Assembly: GCA_046297835.1 (NCBI GenBank)
Contig: JBKBHI010000005.1
Coordinates: 124,001-188,000 of the forward strand
Source of the DNA: CAMAVH01 sp046297835
Lineage (GTDB): Bacteria > Pseudomonadota > Alphaproteobacteria > SMXQ01
Direction: 5' to 3'
Length of the DNA stretch: 64,000 nucleotides
The position numbers were made by a program, and so were the translations under genes. The notes beneath the pieces were generated by a model. It was not told the DNA's origin and made no database searches. It saw only the letters and a program-made list of their open reading frames with translations. Shown one piece after another: positions 32,472 to 42,400 of the stretch. How positions within the stretch are numbered: the first letter of the stretch is position 1; each line of letters begins with the position of its first letter.

Positions 32472-34120
32472 TCTACGGCGAAGTCGCCATCGCCGCCGCC
32501 GCAGGGGCGCGGCTGGTCCATCGCCAGCGCGCCGGGGCGAAGATATTCGGCAAAGGGCATGAATTGACGGCCGAGGACGTCGCGGCGCTGCAAGCGGCCG
32601 GGGTGACCCGCGTCACCGTCGTGCGGTTCGAGGCCGGCGACATCGGCGAAGACGAAGCGGCGGACATCGTCGCCAAAGCGGCGACGGGAGCGGGGATCGA
32701 CGCCGGTCCGGCCTACACCGGTCGCGTCAATCTGCACGCGGCGACGGCCGGCTTGGTCTTGCTCGACGCCGCGCGCGTCGACGCGCTCAACCGGGTCGAT
32801 CCGGCCGTCACCATCGCCACGCTCGCGCCTTTCGCCTTGGTCGAGGCCAAGCAGATGGTCGCCACGGTGAAGATTATTCCCTATGCCGCGCCGGAAACGG
32901 CGGTGCGGGCGTGCGCCGAGATCGCTAGCCGAAGCGGACCGCTGATCCGCGTCGCGCCGCTGCGCCGCGAAGCGGTCGGCCTGATCCAGACGCGCCTGCC
33001 GGACACCAAGGAATCCGTGCTCGACAAGACGGCTCGCGTCACCGCAGAACGGCTGGAGACGCTCGGCAGCGCGCTCAAGGCGGAAAGGCGTTGCGGCCAT
33101 GACACGGAGGAGATCGCCGCCGCGATCGGGGCGCTGAAGGCTGAAGGCTGCGGCATGCTGCTGATCGTCGGCGCGTCCGCTATCTCCGATGCGCGCGACG
33201 TGATTCCCGCCGGCGTCGAGAAGGCTGGCGGCACGGTCCTGCATTTCGGCATGCCGGTCGATCCCGGCAATCTGCTCCTGCTGGCGCGTGGATCGGACGG
33301 CGCGCCGATTCTCGGGCTGCCGGGCTGCGCCCGCTCGCCGAAGCTGAACGGCGTCGATTGGGTGATGCAGCGCTTGCTCGCTGGTATCGAAGTCACGCCG
33401 CGCGACATTCAGGGCATGGGCGTCGGCGGCCTCTTGATGGAGATACCGTCGCGGCCGCTGCCGCGCGCCGAGGCCAAGCGGAAAAAGGGCGCGGCGACGC
33501 AGCCCAAAGTGGCGGCGCTGATCCTGGCCGCCGGCCGCTCCAGCCGTTTCATCGAGAAAAGCGGCGGCGGCCCCAGCAAGCTGCTCGCCAGCATCGGCGG
33601 CGAACCGATGATCGCCCGCGTCGCCAAGGCTGCCCTCGCGTCTAAAGCGCGGCCGGTGATGGTCGTCGTCGGGCATCAGCAGGGCGAAGTCCGCGCCGCG
33701 CTGGCGGGGCTCGACGTCGAGATCGTCGAGAACCCTGATTATACCGAGGGCATCAGCACCTCGTTGAAAGCCGGCCTTGCCGCCATGGCGCCGGACGTCG
33801 ATGGGGCGCTGGTGCAGCTCGGCGACATGCCGAGCGTGCCGGCGTCGGCGCTCGACAAGCTGGTCGCCGCCTTCAATCCGCTTGAAGGCCGCTCCATCGT
33901 CGTGCCCACGGCGGCGGGCAAACGCGGCAATCCGGTGCTGTGGGGCAGGGCCTATTTCGCCGAGATGGCGACGTTGCGCGGCGACGTCGGCGCGCGCCAT
34001 TTGATCAGGGCCTATCCCGAAGCGGTGGCGGAGGTGGCGATGGACGACGGCGGCGTGCTGCTCGACATCGACGAGCCGGCGGCGCTCGCCGATTTCCTCA
34101 AGAGCGGCGCGGCCGTCTAG
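32468..34120 (+). CDS. MoeA-like molybdopterin-binding domain fused to MocA-like cytidylyltransferase
   Basis: The product is 550 residues from a GTG that overlaps the XdhC stop. Residues 1-330 form a MoaB/MoeA-like molybdopterin-binding unit, with MLLIVGASAISDARDVIPAGVEKAGGTVLHFGMPVDPGN and LGLPGCARSPKLNGVDW. Residues about 345-550 are a nucleotidyltransferase of the MobA/MocA type, with AALILAAGRSSRF, KLLASIGGEPMIARV, VVVGHQQGEV, VQLGDMPSVPASALDKL, GKRGNPVLWG and GDVGARHLI. MocA transfers CMP from CTP to make the molybdopterin cytosine dinucleotide used by CoxL- and IorB-type enzymes. The fusion would couple cofactor binding to nucleotide addition. Such fusions are known in alphaproteobacteria. 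Its stop overlaps that of the convergent methyltransferase by four bases. Confidence 0.88.
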   Translation: MIYGEVAIAAAAGARLVHRQRAGAKIFGKGHELTAEDVAALQAAGVTRVTVVRFEAGDIGEDEAADIVAKAATGAGIDAGPAYTGRVNLHAATAGLVLLDAARVDALNRVDPAVTIATLAPFALVEAKQMVATVKIIPYAAPETAVRACAEIASRSGPLIRVAPLRREAVGLIQTRLPDTKESVLDKTARVTAERLETLGSALKAERRCGHDTEEIAAAIGALKAEGCGMLLIVGASAISDARDVIPAGVEKAGGTVLHFGMPVDPGNLLLLARGSDGAPILGLPGCARSPKLNGVDWVMQRLLAGIEVTPRDIQGMGVGGLLMEIPSRPLPRAEAKRKKGAATQPKVAALILAAGRSSRFIEKSGGGPSKLLASIGGEPMIARVAKAALASKARPVMVVVGHQQGEVRAALAGLDVEIVENPDYTEGISTSLKAGLAAMAPDVDGALVQLGDMPSVPASALDKLVAAFNPLEGRSIVVPTAAGKRGNPVLWGRAYFAEMATLRGDVGARHLIRAYPEAVAEVAMDDGGVLLDIDEPAALADFLKSGAAV

Positions 34121-34686
34121 CGCCGCCGCGTGATCCGATAGACCGAGGCGGGGGGCACGTTGGCGATCACGCCGCCGATGCGCTTGGCCTCGAGGCCGAG
34201 CCTGTCGAGCACGCGCTCGGGCACCGGGCAGCGCCAGCCGTAAGTGAATTGGTAGAGCGCGCCGCCGTCACGCAGATGCGTGAAAGCGCCGGCGAGGATC
34301 AGCAACACCTTGTCGGGGCGCATCGAGAGCAGCGGCAAGCCGCTGACGACCGCGCCGACCTGCGTCTGCGGCTCGACCGGCAAGCGGCGCAGCAGCGCCG
34401 CGTCGGTTTGCAGAATGGTCGCATCGGGAAAGCGCAGCCGCAGAAGCTGGGCGAAATCGTCGTTGGCTTCGACCAGAACCAGATCGCTCTCCTTCACGCC
34501 GCGCGCGAGCAACGCGCGGGTGAAGACTCCGGTGCCTGGCCCGAGCTCCAGCACCGGCGCGTCGGCCGGAGCGATCTCGCGCGTGATCAGCTCGGCCAGC
34601 GGCGAGCTGGAGGGCGTGATGGCGGCGATGCCGAGAGGATTGTCGAGCCAGGCGCGAAAGAACGGCAGGACGTCTTGCTTGAGCAT
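34117..34686 (-). CDS. Class I SAM-dependent methyltransferase (phospholipid N-methyltransferase-like)
   Basis: The product is 189 residues from the ATG at 34686. The opening FFRAWLDNPLGIAAITPSSSPLAELITREI, then VLELGPGTGVFTRALLARG (SAM-binding motif I), matches the rRNA-adenine-methylase-like PmtA group, which methylates phosphatidylethanolamine or related lipids. VVSGLPLLSMRPDKVLLIL is the catalytic-loop region (the N/S-x-[LP]-P-[FL] position) and YQFTYGWRCPVPE the late motif. A further in-frame extension to 34833 exists but lacks the family pattern. It faces the IorA promoter region across a 402-bp gap. The fold is certain; the acceptor is inferred. Confidence 0.8.
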   Translation of the reverse strand: MLKQDVLPFFRAWLDNPLGIAAITPSSSPLAELITREIAPADAPVLELGPGTGVFTRALLARGVKESDLVLVEANDDFAQLLRLRFPDATILQTDAALLRRLPVEPQTQVGAVVSGLPLLSMRPDKVLLILAGAFTHLRDGGALYQFTYGWRCPVPERVLDRLGLEAKRIGGVIANVPPASVYRITRRR

Positions 34687-35088
34687 GGGACTCTCGGTTG
34701 CGCAGGGAAAGCGCGCGGGGGACTGGATGCGAAATGGGGCGGTCGTCACAGAATGGCGAGCATTGTGGCGAAGATATGGCCGCGATCGGCGGTTGCCGCC
34801 GCCCAATCTTCCATCACGCGCGCCTGATTCCAAAGCCGTATCTTATCACGGCGCGGGCCATGGCGCGCCCCGCGTTATATCGGCTTAAACATAACGTCTG
34901 CGCGCGTCCCGCGAAAGAGCGCTGTGCGGAAGTAGAGACAATCTTCCTGAAGCATAGATTGACTCGGCCGAAAGCCGGCGGGAGACTTTGCCCGCGCTGC
35001 CGATCAAACAATCAAAAAAGACAAGACGGCGTCAGGCTAGAGAGACATCCCTCACGCTTCGCAACCTTTCGACAGGGAAGGATAGGCC
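34687..35088. promoter_or_regulatory. 402-bp divergent region containing a Mo-box
   Basis: This gap lies between the methyltransferase (minus) and iorA (plus). It contains a ModE-type dyad at 34873-34896 (separate entry). A TTGACT at 34960-34965 on the plus strand is a possible -35 element for iorA, but no good -10 follows at the right spacing. I see no gene in it. Confidence 0.4.
34873..34896. promoter_or_regulatory. Mo-box / ModE-type operator upstream of iorA
   Basis: CGTTATAT - CGGCTTAA - ACATAACG, a 24-bp imperfect dyad. Its two arms are, from memory, the same as those of the E. coli modA operator bound by ModE, which also has an eight-base centre. It lies 193 bp upstream of iorA and 187 bp upstream of the divergent methyltransferase. 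The upstream position would suit activation or control of a promoter in between. It shares GTTATAT and ATAAC arms with the dyad at xdhC. Confidence 0.75.
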
Positions 35089-35559
35089 ATGGCTGAACGC
35101 ATCACGCTCAATGTCAACGGCGAAACGCACAGCATGACGGTCGATCCCGACATGCCGCTGCTTTACGCGCTGCGCGACGAGATCGGTCTGCGCAATCCGA
35201 AATTCGGCTGCGGCCTGGCGCAATGCGGCGCCTGCACGGTGCATGTGAACGGCGAGGCGACGCGCTCTTGCGTCACGCCGGTCTCGGCCGTCGCGGCCAC
35301 GGACAAGATCGTCACGCTGGAAGGTCTCGGCACGCCGAATAAGCCCCATCCGGTGCAAAAAGCCTTCGAGGAAGAGCAGGTCGCGCAATGCGGCTATTGC
35401 ATGAACGGCTGGATCATGACCTCGGCGGCGCTGCTCAAACAGAATCCGAAGATGACCGACGCCCAGATCCGCGAAGGGCTCGCCGGGCTCAAATGCCGCT
35501 GCGGCACGCATATGGGCATCATCCGCGCGGTTAAGCGCGCCGGCACCATGATGGGTTGA
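35089..35559 (+). CDS. iorA: IorA-like 2x[2Fe-2S] subunit of a molybdenum hydroxylase
   Basis: The product is 156 residues, matching isoquinoline 1-oxidoreductase alpha subunits. The two cluster motifs are FGCGLAQCGACTVHVNG with the following RSC, and QCGYCMNGW with CRCGTH near residues 100-145. It carries electrons from the molybdenum site of the large subunit, usually on to cytochromes, because this class lacks an FAD subunit. It starts after GGAAGGATAGGCC and is followed directly by the large-subunit gene. The symbol reflects family resemblance; the substrate may differ from isoquinoline. Confidence 0.9.
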   Translation: MAERITLNVNGETHSMTVDPDMPLLYALRDEIGLRNPKFGCGLAQCGACTVHVNGEATRSCVTPVSAVAATDKIVTLEGLGTPNKPHPVQKAFEEEQVAQCGYCMNGWIMTSAALLKQNPKMTDAQIREGLAGLKCRCGTHMGIIRAVKRAGTMMG

Positions 35560-35570
35560 GGAGAAGCGCC

Positions 35571-37889
35571 ATGAACGCGATCAGAAAGCCCGCCAAAAAA
35601 GGCTTTTCGGTTTCCCGCCGCGCCGCGCTCCAAGGCGCCGGCGCCTTCGTTCTCACGGCCGTGGTGCCGACTTTCGTGCTGTCGCAGAAGGCGGCGGCGC
35701 AAGCCGCGCGCCTGGGCGTCGCCGCCAAGCCGGCGTTGCAGCCGACCCAGCTCGACACCTGGCTCAAGATCGCCGCCGACGGCAAGGTCACGGCCTTCTT
35801 CGGCAAGATGGACATGGGGCAGGGCGTCGATGTCGCCATCGCCCAGATCGTCGCCGAGGAATTGGACGTCGCGCTCGAGACCGTCGATGTCGTGATGGGC
35901 GACACCTATTTCACCGTGAACCAGGGCGGCGCGTCCGGCTCCACCGGGATCCAGAACGGCGGCATCCCGCTGCGCAACGCCGCCGCCGAAGCGCGCCGCG
36001 TGCTGGTCGAGCATGCCGCGAAAGTTCTCGGCGCGCCGGCCGACAAGCTGACGGTGGCTAACGGCGTCGTCTCGGTTGCCGGCGATCCGTCGAAGAAAGT
36101 CAGCTATGCCGACATGATCGGCGGCAACTATTTCAACGTGCAGGTCGAGTGGAACGGCATGGTCGGCAACGGCATGTCCGTCACCGGCAAGGCCAAGCCG
36201 AAGCCGGTCTCCGACTACAAGGTCGTCGGCAAGTCGTACAAGCGCTTCGACATTCCGGGCAAGGTCTACGGCACGACCGATTACGTGACCGACGTGCGCG
36301 TGCCCGGCATGGTCCACGCGCGCCTCGTCATGCCGCCGACGGCCGGCGCGTCGGTGGTACGCATCGACGAATCCTCGATCCGCGGCATCAAGGGCGCGCG
36401 TGTCGTGCGCGAGAAGGATTTCGTCGCCGTCGTCGCCGACAAGGAATGGGACGCGATCAAGGCGCGCGAGCAGCTCAAGGTCGTATGGTCGACGCCGCCC
36501 GCGCCGTTCCCCGACCAGAGCGCGCTCTACGATCACATCCGCAAGACGCCGTCCGCCGGCAAAGGCAAGCCGGTCGAGAATGGCAACGCCTTGGAGGCGC
36601 TGAAGAGCGCGGCGAAGGTCGTCGAGGCGGAGTACGAATGGCCGTTCCAGTCGCACGCCAGCATGGGGGCGGCCTGCGCCATCGTGCAGATCGAAGACGG
36701 CGGCAAGACGGCGACGGTGTGGACCGGATCGCAGAAGCCGCATTACGTCCGTGACGGCGTCGCCAAGATTCTCGGCATGGCGCAGGAGGCGGTGCACGGC
36801 GTCTGGGTGCCGGGGCCGGGCTCCTACGGCCGCAACGACGCGGGCGACGCCGCCGCCGGCGCGGCGCTGATCGCCAAGATGGTCGGCAAGCCGGTGCGCT
36901 TGCAGGGCACCCGCGAGGAGGGCACGGCCTGGGATCCCAAGGGGCCCGCGTCGGTCCATACCGCCAAGGCCGGGCTCGACGCGTCCGGCAAGATCGTCGC
37001 CTATTGGTTCAACAGCAAAGGCTTCTCGCGCCTCGACGTGAATTCCAACGAGAGCGATCCGGCCGATTGCCTGCCGACGCAGCTGGCCGGCGCGGTCAGC
37101 AAGTCGAACATGGCCTTCAACGTGCCTGAGGAATCCTACGGCTTCGACAACAAATGGATGAGCTGGGAGACCATTCCGCAGTTCCTCAAGAACAACAATC
37201 CGCTGCGCAGCTCGCACCTGCGCGATCCGCTCGGCCCGCAGTTGCAGTTCGCCAGCGAACAATTCATGGACGAAGTCGCCCTGGCGGCGGGGGCCGATCC
37301 GGTGGAGATGCGGCTGCGCTATCTGAAGAACCCGCGCGACATCGCCGTCATCAAGGCGGCGGCGGAGAAGTCTGGCTGGCAGCCGCGCGCGCGGCCGCAG
37401 GGCAAGCCAGGCGGCACCGGCACCGTGTCGGGCCGCGGCATCGCCTATGCCCGGCGCAACGGCTCGACCGTCGCCATCGTGGCCGAAGTGGAGGTCGACC
37501 GCTCGACCGGCGCGATCTGGCCGCGCAAGTTCACGGTGGCGCACGATTGCGGCCTGATCGTGAACCCGGAGGGGCTGCGGATGACCGTGGAAGGCAACAT
37601 CGTCCAGGGGGCCAGCCGCGCGCTGTTCGAAGAAGTGATGTTCGACCGCGACCGGGTCACGAGCGTCGATTGGGCGACCTATCCTATCCTGGAGACGATG
37701 CAGGCGCCTGAGACGGTGGACGTCGTGATGATCAACATGCCGGGCGAGCGGCCGACGGGGGCGGGCGAAGCCTCGATCCGCCCGCTCGCCGCGGCGATCG
37801 CCAACGCCGTCTTTGACGCCACAGGGGTGCGCGTGCGGCGCGGCCCGCTGACCCCGGAGCGCATCAAAGGTTACCTGAGCCAAGCCTGA
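35571..37889 (+). CDS. iorB: IorB-like molybdopterin-binding large subunit, Tat-exported
   Basis: The product is 772 residues from the ATG at 35571, preceded by GAGGAGA. The N terminus is a Tat signal: SRRAALQ followed by a hydrophobic GAGAFVLTAVVPTFVL and cleavage near QAA. So the folded enzyme works in the periplasm, and the signal-less iorA partner probably travels with it. Family features are GKMDMGQGVDVAIAQIVAEEL, GASGSTGIQNGG, DIPGKVYGTTDYVTDVRVPGM, HASMGAACA, GPGSYGRNDAGDAAAGAALIA and the C-terminal ERPTGAGEASIRP with the catalytic glutamate. It oxidises an N-heterocycle or aldehyde using water as the oxygen donor. A terminator follows. Confidence 0.92.
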   Translation: MNAIRKPAKKGFSVSRRAALQGAGAFVLTAVVPTFVLSQKAAAQAARLGVAAKPALQPTQLDTWLKIAADGKVTAFFGKMDMGQGVDVAIAQIVAEELDVALETVDVVMGDTYFTVNQGGASGSTGIQNGGIPLRNAAAEARRVLVEHAAKVLGAPADKLTVANGVVSVAGDPSKKVSYADMIGGNYFNVQVEWNGMVGNGMSVTGKAKPKPVSDYKVVGKSYKRFDIPGKVYGTTDYVTDVRVPGMVHARLVMPPTAGASVVRIDESSIRGIKGARVVREKDFVAVVADKEWDAIKAREQLKVVWSTPPAPFPDQSALYDHIRKTPSAGKGKPVENGNALEALKSAAKVVEAEYEWPFQSHASMGAACAIVQIEDGGKTATVWTGSQKPHYVRDGVAKILGMAQEAVHGVWVPGPGSYGRNDAGDAAAGAALIAKMVGKPVRLQGTREEGTAWDPKGPASVHTAKAGLDASGKIVAYWFNSKGFSRLDVNSNESDPADCLPTQLAGAVSKSNMAFNVPEESYGFDNKWMSWETIPQFLKNNNPLRSSHLRDPLGPQLQFASEQFMDEVALAAGADPVEMRLRYLKNPRDIAVIKAAAEKSGWQPRARPQGKPGGTGTVSGRGIAYARRNGSTVAIVAEVEVDRSTGAIWPRKFTVAHDCGLIVNPEGLRMTVEGNIVQGASRALFEEVMFDRDRVTSVDWATYPILETMQAPETVDVVMINMPGERPTGAGEASIRPLAAAIANAVFDATGVRVRRGPLTPERIKGYLSQA

Positions 37890-38304
37890 CGCGGCTTCGC
37901 GGCGTCATTCTGCCGAAACGGCGGGCGTCCTAAGGGGCGTCCGCCGTTTCTCTATTCAGGGGAAAAGCCGGGGACGGAATTCCCAGGGCCCGCCGTTGGT
38001 AAACTTATTGGCATCTTGTGGTGAAAGCCGGCAAATCTTGCTAAAATTGAGTAATAATATTACGCGGGCGTAACCGCGGGTTTCGTCTGGGCGTGCGGCA
38101 CGCTCCCTGCATTGGGAGGGACGGCCGTATGAACATCGCTCTGGCGATCCGTTTTCGATACGACGCGAGTTCGATACGACGAGTGTCACGATGTTTCGAT
38201 AGAGGGCGTTGAGCGCCTCCGTCGACTCTTCGGGCCTTCGGCGGGGGTGGGGGGACGAGAGCGGGCCATGCCATCATGGCCGGCCCAGAGAGGATTTTGA
38301 CCTA
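37890..38304. other. 415-bp gap upstream of the RND efflux operon
   Basis: The left part holds the iorAB terminator. At 38051-38063 there is a perfect odd palindrome, GTAATA-A-TATTAC, in an AT-rich pocket about 240 bp upstream of the efflux adaptor start. It may be an operator for a local or distant repressor of the pump. An AGAGGA ribosome site at 38289-38294 precedes the ATG at 38305. I see no convincing gene in this gap. Confidence 0.45.
37915..37955 (+). terminator. Rho-independent terminator after iorAB
   Basis: Arms AAACGGCGGGCGTCC (37916-37930) and GGGCGTCCGCCGTTT (37935-37949) pair over 15 bp with two G-U pairs and a TAAG loop, followed by CTCTATT. It lies 27 bp past the iorB stop. 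Confidence 0.8.
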
Positions 38305-39393
38305 ATGTTGAGTCGCATCATTGTCGCGGTTTTGTTGTTCGCCGCCGGCGCAGGCGCAGCCTGGTATTACAAGGACATCGTCGGGGCCGCCAAAGTGACG
38401 CCCGCGACGGCTTCGGCTCCGCAGGGCGGCAATCGCGCGATCGATGTCGTGACCCAGAAGGTCACGATCGGCCCGGTGATCGAAAGCTACGACGCGCTCG
38501 GCACGGCCTACGCCAACGAGGCGGTGACGATCACCGCCAAGGTCACGGGCGTCGTCAAGACGGTGAATTTCGAAGAAGGCCAGATGGTCAAGCGCGGCGA
38601 CGCGCTGGTCGAGCTGGACGACCGCGAGGCGCGCGCCAGCCTGGCGCAGAGCGAAGCCGAAGTGCGCAACGCCAAGCTGCTGCTCGAGCGCGCGCAGCAG
38701 CTCATCAAGTCGCAGAACGTGCCGCAGGCGCGCGTCGACGAGTTGACGTCGCAATATCAGGGCGCGACCTCCAAGGCCGATGCCGCGCGGGCGAGGTTGG
38801 CCGATCTTAAGATTCTCGCGCCGTTCGATGGCCGTCTCGGTTTGCGCCGCATCAGCGTCGGCAGCTTGGTGACGCAGAGCACCACGATCACGACGCTGGA
38901 CGACACCAGCGTGATCAAGCTCGATTTCTCGATCCCGGAGACGCTGCTCGCGAAAATCGAGATCGGCCGCAAGGTGATGACGCGCAACGACGTCTATCCC
39001 GACATGCGCTTCGAAGGCACCATCCGCACCATCGATTCGCGCGTCGATCCGGTGACCCGCGCGATTCAGGTGCGCGCCGAAGTGCCGAACGACAAAAACT
39101 TCATCAAGCCGGGCATGCTGATGACGGTCGAATTGCCGCTCAGCGAACGCCCGGCGGCCATGACCATCGCGGAAGGTTCGCTCGTGCCGGAAGGCAGCGA
39201 CCAATACGTCTACAAAGTGGTGGACGGCCGCGCGGTCAAGACGCTGGTGCGCATCGGTGTGCGGATGCGGGGCGTCGTCGAGATCGTCGACGGATTGACC
39301 GCCGAGGATGCCGTCGTCGTCGGCGGCGTGCAGAAAGTCCGCAACGGCATCCGCGTCCGAGCCTCGACCCAAGCGGCGGAGAGCCGCGGCTGA
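38305..39393 (+). CDS. RND efflux periplasmic adaptor (membrane fusion protein)
   Basis: The product is 362 residues from the ATG at 38305. It has an N-terminal anchor or signal (LSRIIVAVLLFAAGAGAAWYY), a split lipoyl/barrel-sandwich domain (ITAKVTGVVKTVNFEEGQMVKRGDALVELDDREARASL and later LKILAPFDGRLGLRRISVGSLV) around an alpha-helical hairpin (residues about 110-170), then beta-barrel and membrane-proximal domains (IRTIDSRVDPVTRAIQVRAEVPN). It links the inner-membrane RND pump encoded next to an outer-membrane channel. No channel gene is in the operon, so TolC encoded at 52.2 kb is a reasonable partner. Confidence 0.92.
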   Translation: MLSRIIVAVLLFAAGAGAAWYYKDIVGAAKVTPATASAPQGGNRAIDVVTQKVTIGPVIESYDALGTAYANEAVTITAKVTGVVKTVNFEEGQMVKRGDALVELDDREARASLAQSEAEVRNAKLLLERAQQLIKSQNVPQARVDELTSQYQGATSKADAARARLADLKILAPFDGRLGLRRISVGSLVTQSTTITTLDDTSVIKLDFSIPETLLAKIEIGRKVMTRNDVYPDMRFEGTIRTIDSRVDPVTRAIQVRAEVPNDKNFIKPGMLMTVELPLSERPAAMTIAEGSLVPEGSDQYVYKVVDGRAVKTLVRIGVRMRGVVEIVDGLTAEDAVVVGGVQKVRNGIRVRASTQAAESRG

Positions 39394-39471
39394 TAGTTTC
39401 GCGGCCCTGGAGGGTTCCACGGCCGTTTCTTTTGTTCGTCTGCGCTCAGTTGACCTGGGGGTTTGCGCGCC

Positions 39472-42400
39472 ATGATGCTCTCCGACGTTTCGATCAAGCG
39501 GCCGGTTTTCGCCACCGTCATCAGCCTCGTATTGGTCATCTTCGGGCTGATCGCCTTCGGGCGGCTCGCGGTGCGCGAATATCCGGATATCGATCCGCCG
39601 ATCGTCAGCGTTTCGACCACTTATCGCGGCGCGTCGCCCGAAGTGATCGAGACGCAGGTCACTCAGGTCATCGAAAACGCCGTCGCCGGCATCGAAGGCA
39701 TCAAGACGATCAACTCGGTGAGCGAGGAAGCGCGCTCGCGCGTCACTATCCAATTCAACCTGTCGCGCGAGATCGAAGGCGCGTCGGCCGACGTACGCGA
39801 CAAGATCGGACAGGTCCTTCGCCGCTTGCCCGAAGAGGCCGACTCGCCGATCGTCACCAAAGCCGATTCCGACAACAGCCCGATTCTCTGGTTCGCGCTG
39901 ACTAGCGACCGGCACAATGCGCTTGAGCTGACGGACTACGCCAACCGAGTTTTGGTCGACCGGCTGGCGACCGTGCCTGGGGTGTCGGAAGTGCGCATTT
40001 TCGGCGAGCGGCGTTATGCCATGCGCATCTGGCTGGACAAGAACGCGCTGGCCGCGCGCGGCCTGACCGTGACCGATGTGGAGGCGGCGCTCCGCCGCGA
40101 GAACGTGGAGCTGCCTTCCGGCCGTGTCGAATCGAGCGAACGCGAATTGACGGTTCGCACCGAATCGGGCCTGACCACGCCCGAGCAGTTCCGCGCCTTG
40201 GTCGTCAGCGGCCGCAGCGGCAACGCGCACCAAGTCCGTCTCGGCGAAGTCGCCAAGGTCGAGCGCGCCGCCGCGAACTTGCGCTCCTCGGTCCGCGCCA
40301 ACGGCCGCTCGGCCATCGGCATCAGCATTCTGCGCCAATCCAAGTCGAACACGTTGGAAGTGGCCGAAGGCGCCAAGCAGGAGATGGGGCGGTTGACCGC
40401 CACGCTGCCGCCCGGCATGGCGGTCGACGTCAATTACGACGAATCGACCTTCATCAGCCAGTCGATCTACGAAGTCTACCACGCGCTCATGATCGCGTTG
40501 CTGCTCGTCGTCGGCGTCGTCTTCGTCTTCCTGCGAAACTTGCGCGCCACACTGATTCCCAGCATCGCAATTCCGGTGTCCGTCATCGCCTCATTCATGG
40601 TGTTGGCGGCGATGGGATTCTCGATCAACGTGCTGACACTGCTCGCGCTGGTGCTCGCCATCGGCCTGGTGGTCGATGACGCCATCGTCGTGCTCGAGAA
40701 CATCCACCGGCGCATGGAGCTCGGCGAGCCGCCGCTGCTTGCCGCCGTGCGCGGCGCGCGGCAGATCGGCTTCGCCGTCATCGCCACGACCATGGTGCTC
40801 GTGGCCGTGTTCGTGCCCATCGCCTTCCTCGAAGGCAACATCGGCCGCCTGTTCACCGAATTCGCCATCTCCGTCGCCGTCGCCGTGGTCTTCTCCGGCC
40901 TGATCGCGCTGACGCTGACGCCGATGCTCTGCTCGAAGATGTTGTCGTCGCCGCATGAGGACGAAAAGAAGTTCCTCTATCGCGTGACCGAGCCGGTGTT
41001 CCTCGGCATGAACCGCGTCTATGCCCGCATCCTCGGCTGGTCGCTCGGCAATCCGCTGACCATCGTGCTGGTCGCGGTCATGGTGTCCGGCGTCGCCTTC
41101 GCCTTGTTCCAGCTGATCAAGAAGGAATACGGCCCGACCGAGGACCGCGGCACCTTCACCGTGCAGATCACCGGCCCCGAAGGCGCGAGCGTCGAATATA
41201 TGGAAAAGCGCATCGCCGAAGTCGAGCGCGAGCTGATGAAAATGGTCGAAGGCGGCGTCGCGGAACGCTTGCTGACCGTCAGCGGCTCGGGCGGCAGCCT
41301 CGGCTCCGCCAACGAAGGGCGCATCTCGGTGCGCCTCAAGCTGTGGGCCGACCGGGACAAAACGACGCAGCAGATCATGAGCGAAATCGCGCCCAAGCTG
41401 CGCGACAACCCTTGGCTGCGCTCGGTCGCGGTCAATCCGCCGGGGCTCGGCCGGCGCAGCACCAACTCGCCGTTCCAGATGGTCATCAGCGGCAACACCT
41501 ATGAGGAGCTGGCCGAACTGCGCGACGTCATGCTCGAGCGCGCCGCGGAAAACCCGAACTTGATCAACCTGACCTCCGATTACGACGAGACGAAGCCGCA
41601 GCTTCGCGTCGAGATCGACCGCAACCGCGCCGCCGATCTTGGCGTCTCGGTGCGCGATATCGGCGAGACGTTGCAAACCTTGCTCGGCTCGAAGGTGGTG
41701 ACGACCTACACCGATCGCGGCGAGCAATACGACGTCATCCTGCAGGCGCGCTCGGAAGATCGCGTCTCGCCGCAGGATTTGCAGAACGTCTTCATCCGCT
41801 CCAACCGCACGAATAGCCTAGTGCCGCTGGTCAACCTCGTCAGCGTCACCGATATCGCCGGTCCCGGCGCGCTCAACCGCGTCGACCGGATGCGCTCGAT
41901 CACGCTGCGCGCCTCGCTCGCGCCCGGCTACACGATGGGCGAGGCGATCTCCTATATGGAGAACATCGCCTCCCAGGTGCTGCCGCCGCACGCCCGCATC
42001 GGCTACAAGAGCGAGGCGCGCGAGTTCAAGGAGACGAGCGGCTCGCTCTACTGGACCTTCGCTATGGCGTTGGTCATCGTCTTCCTGGTGCTGGCCGCGC
42101 AGTTCGAGAGTTTCGTCAACCCGTTCATCATCCTGCTGTCGGTGCCGCTCGCGGTCACTGGCGCGCTCGGAGGCATGTATTTCACGGGAGTGACGCTGAA
42201 CGTCTACAGCCAGATAGGCATCATCACGCTGATCGGATTGGTGGCGAAAAACGGCATCCTGATCGTGGAATTCGCCAACCAGCTGCGCGCGGCGGGACGC
42301 GATTTGCACGACGCGGTGACGGAAGCCTCCATCGCCCGCCTGCGGCCGATCTTGATGACCTCGATCGCCACCGTGTTCGGCGCCATGCCGCTGGCTTTGG

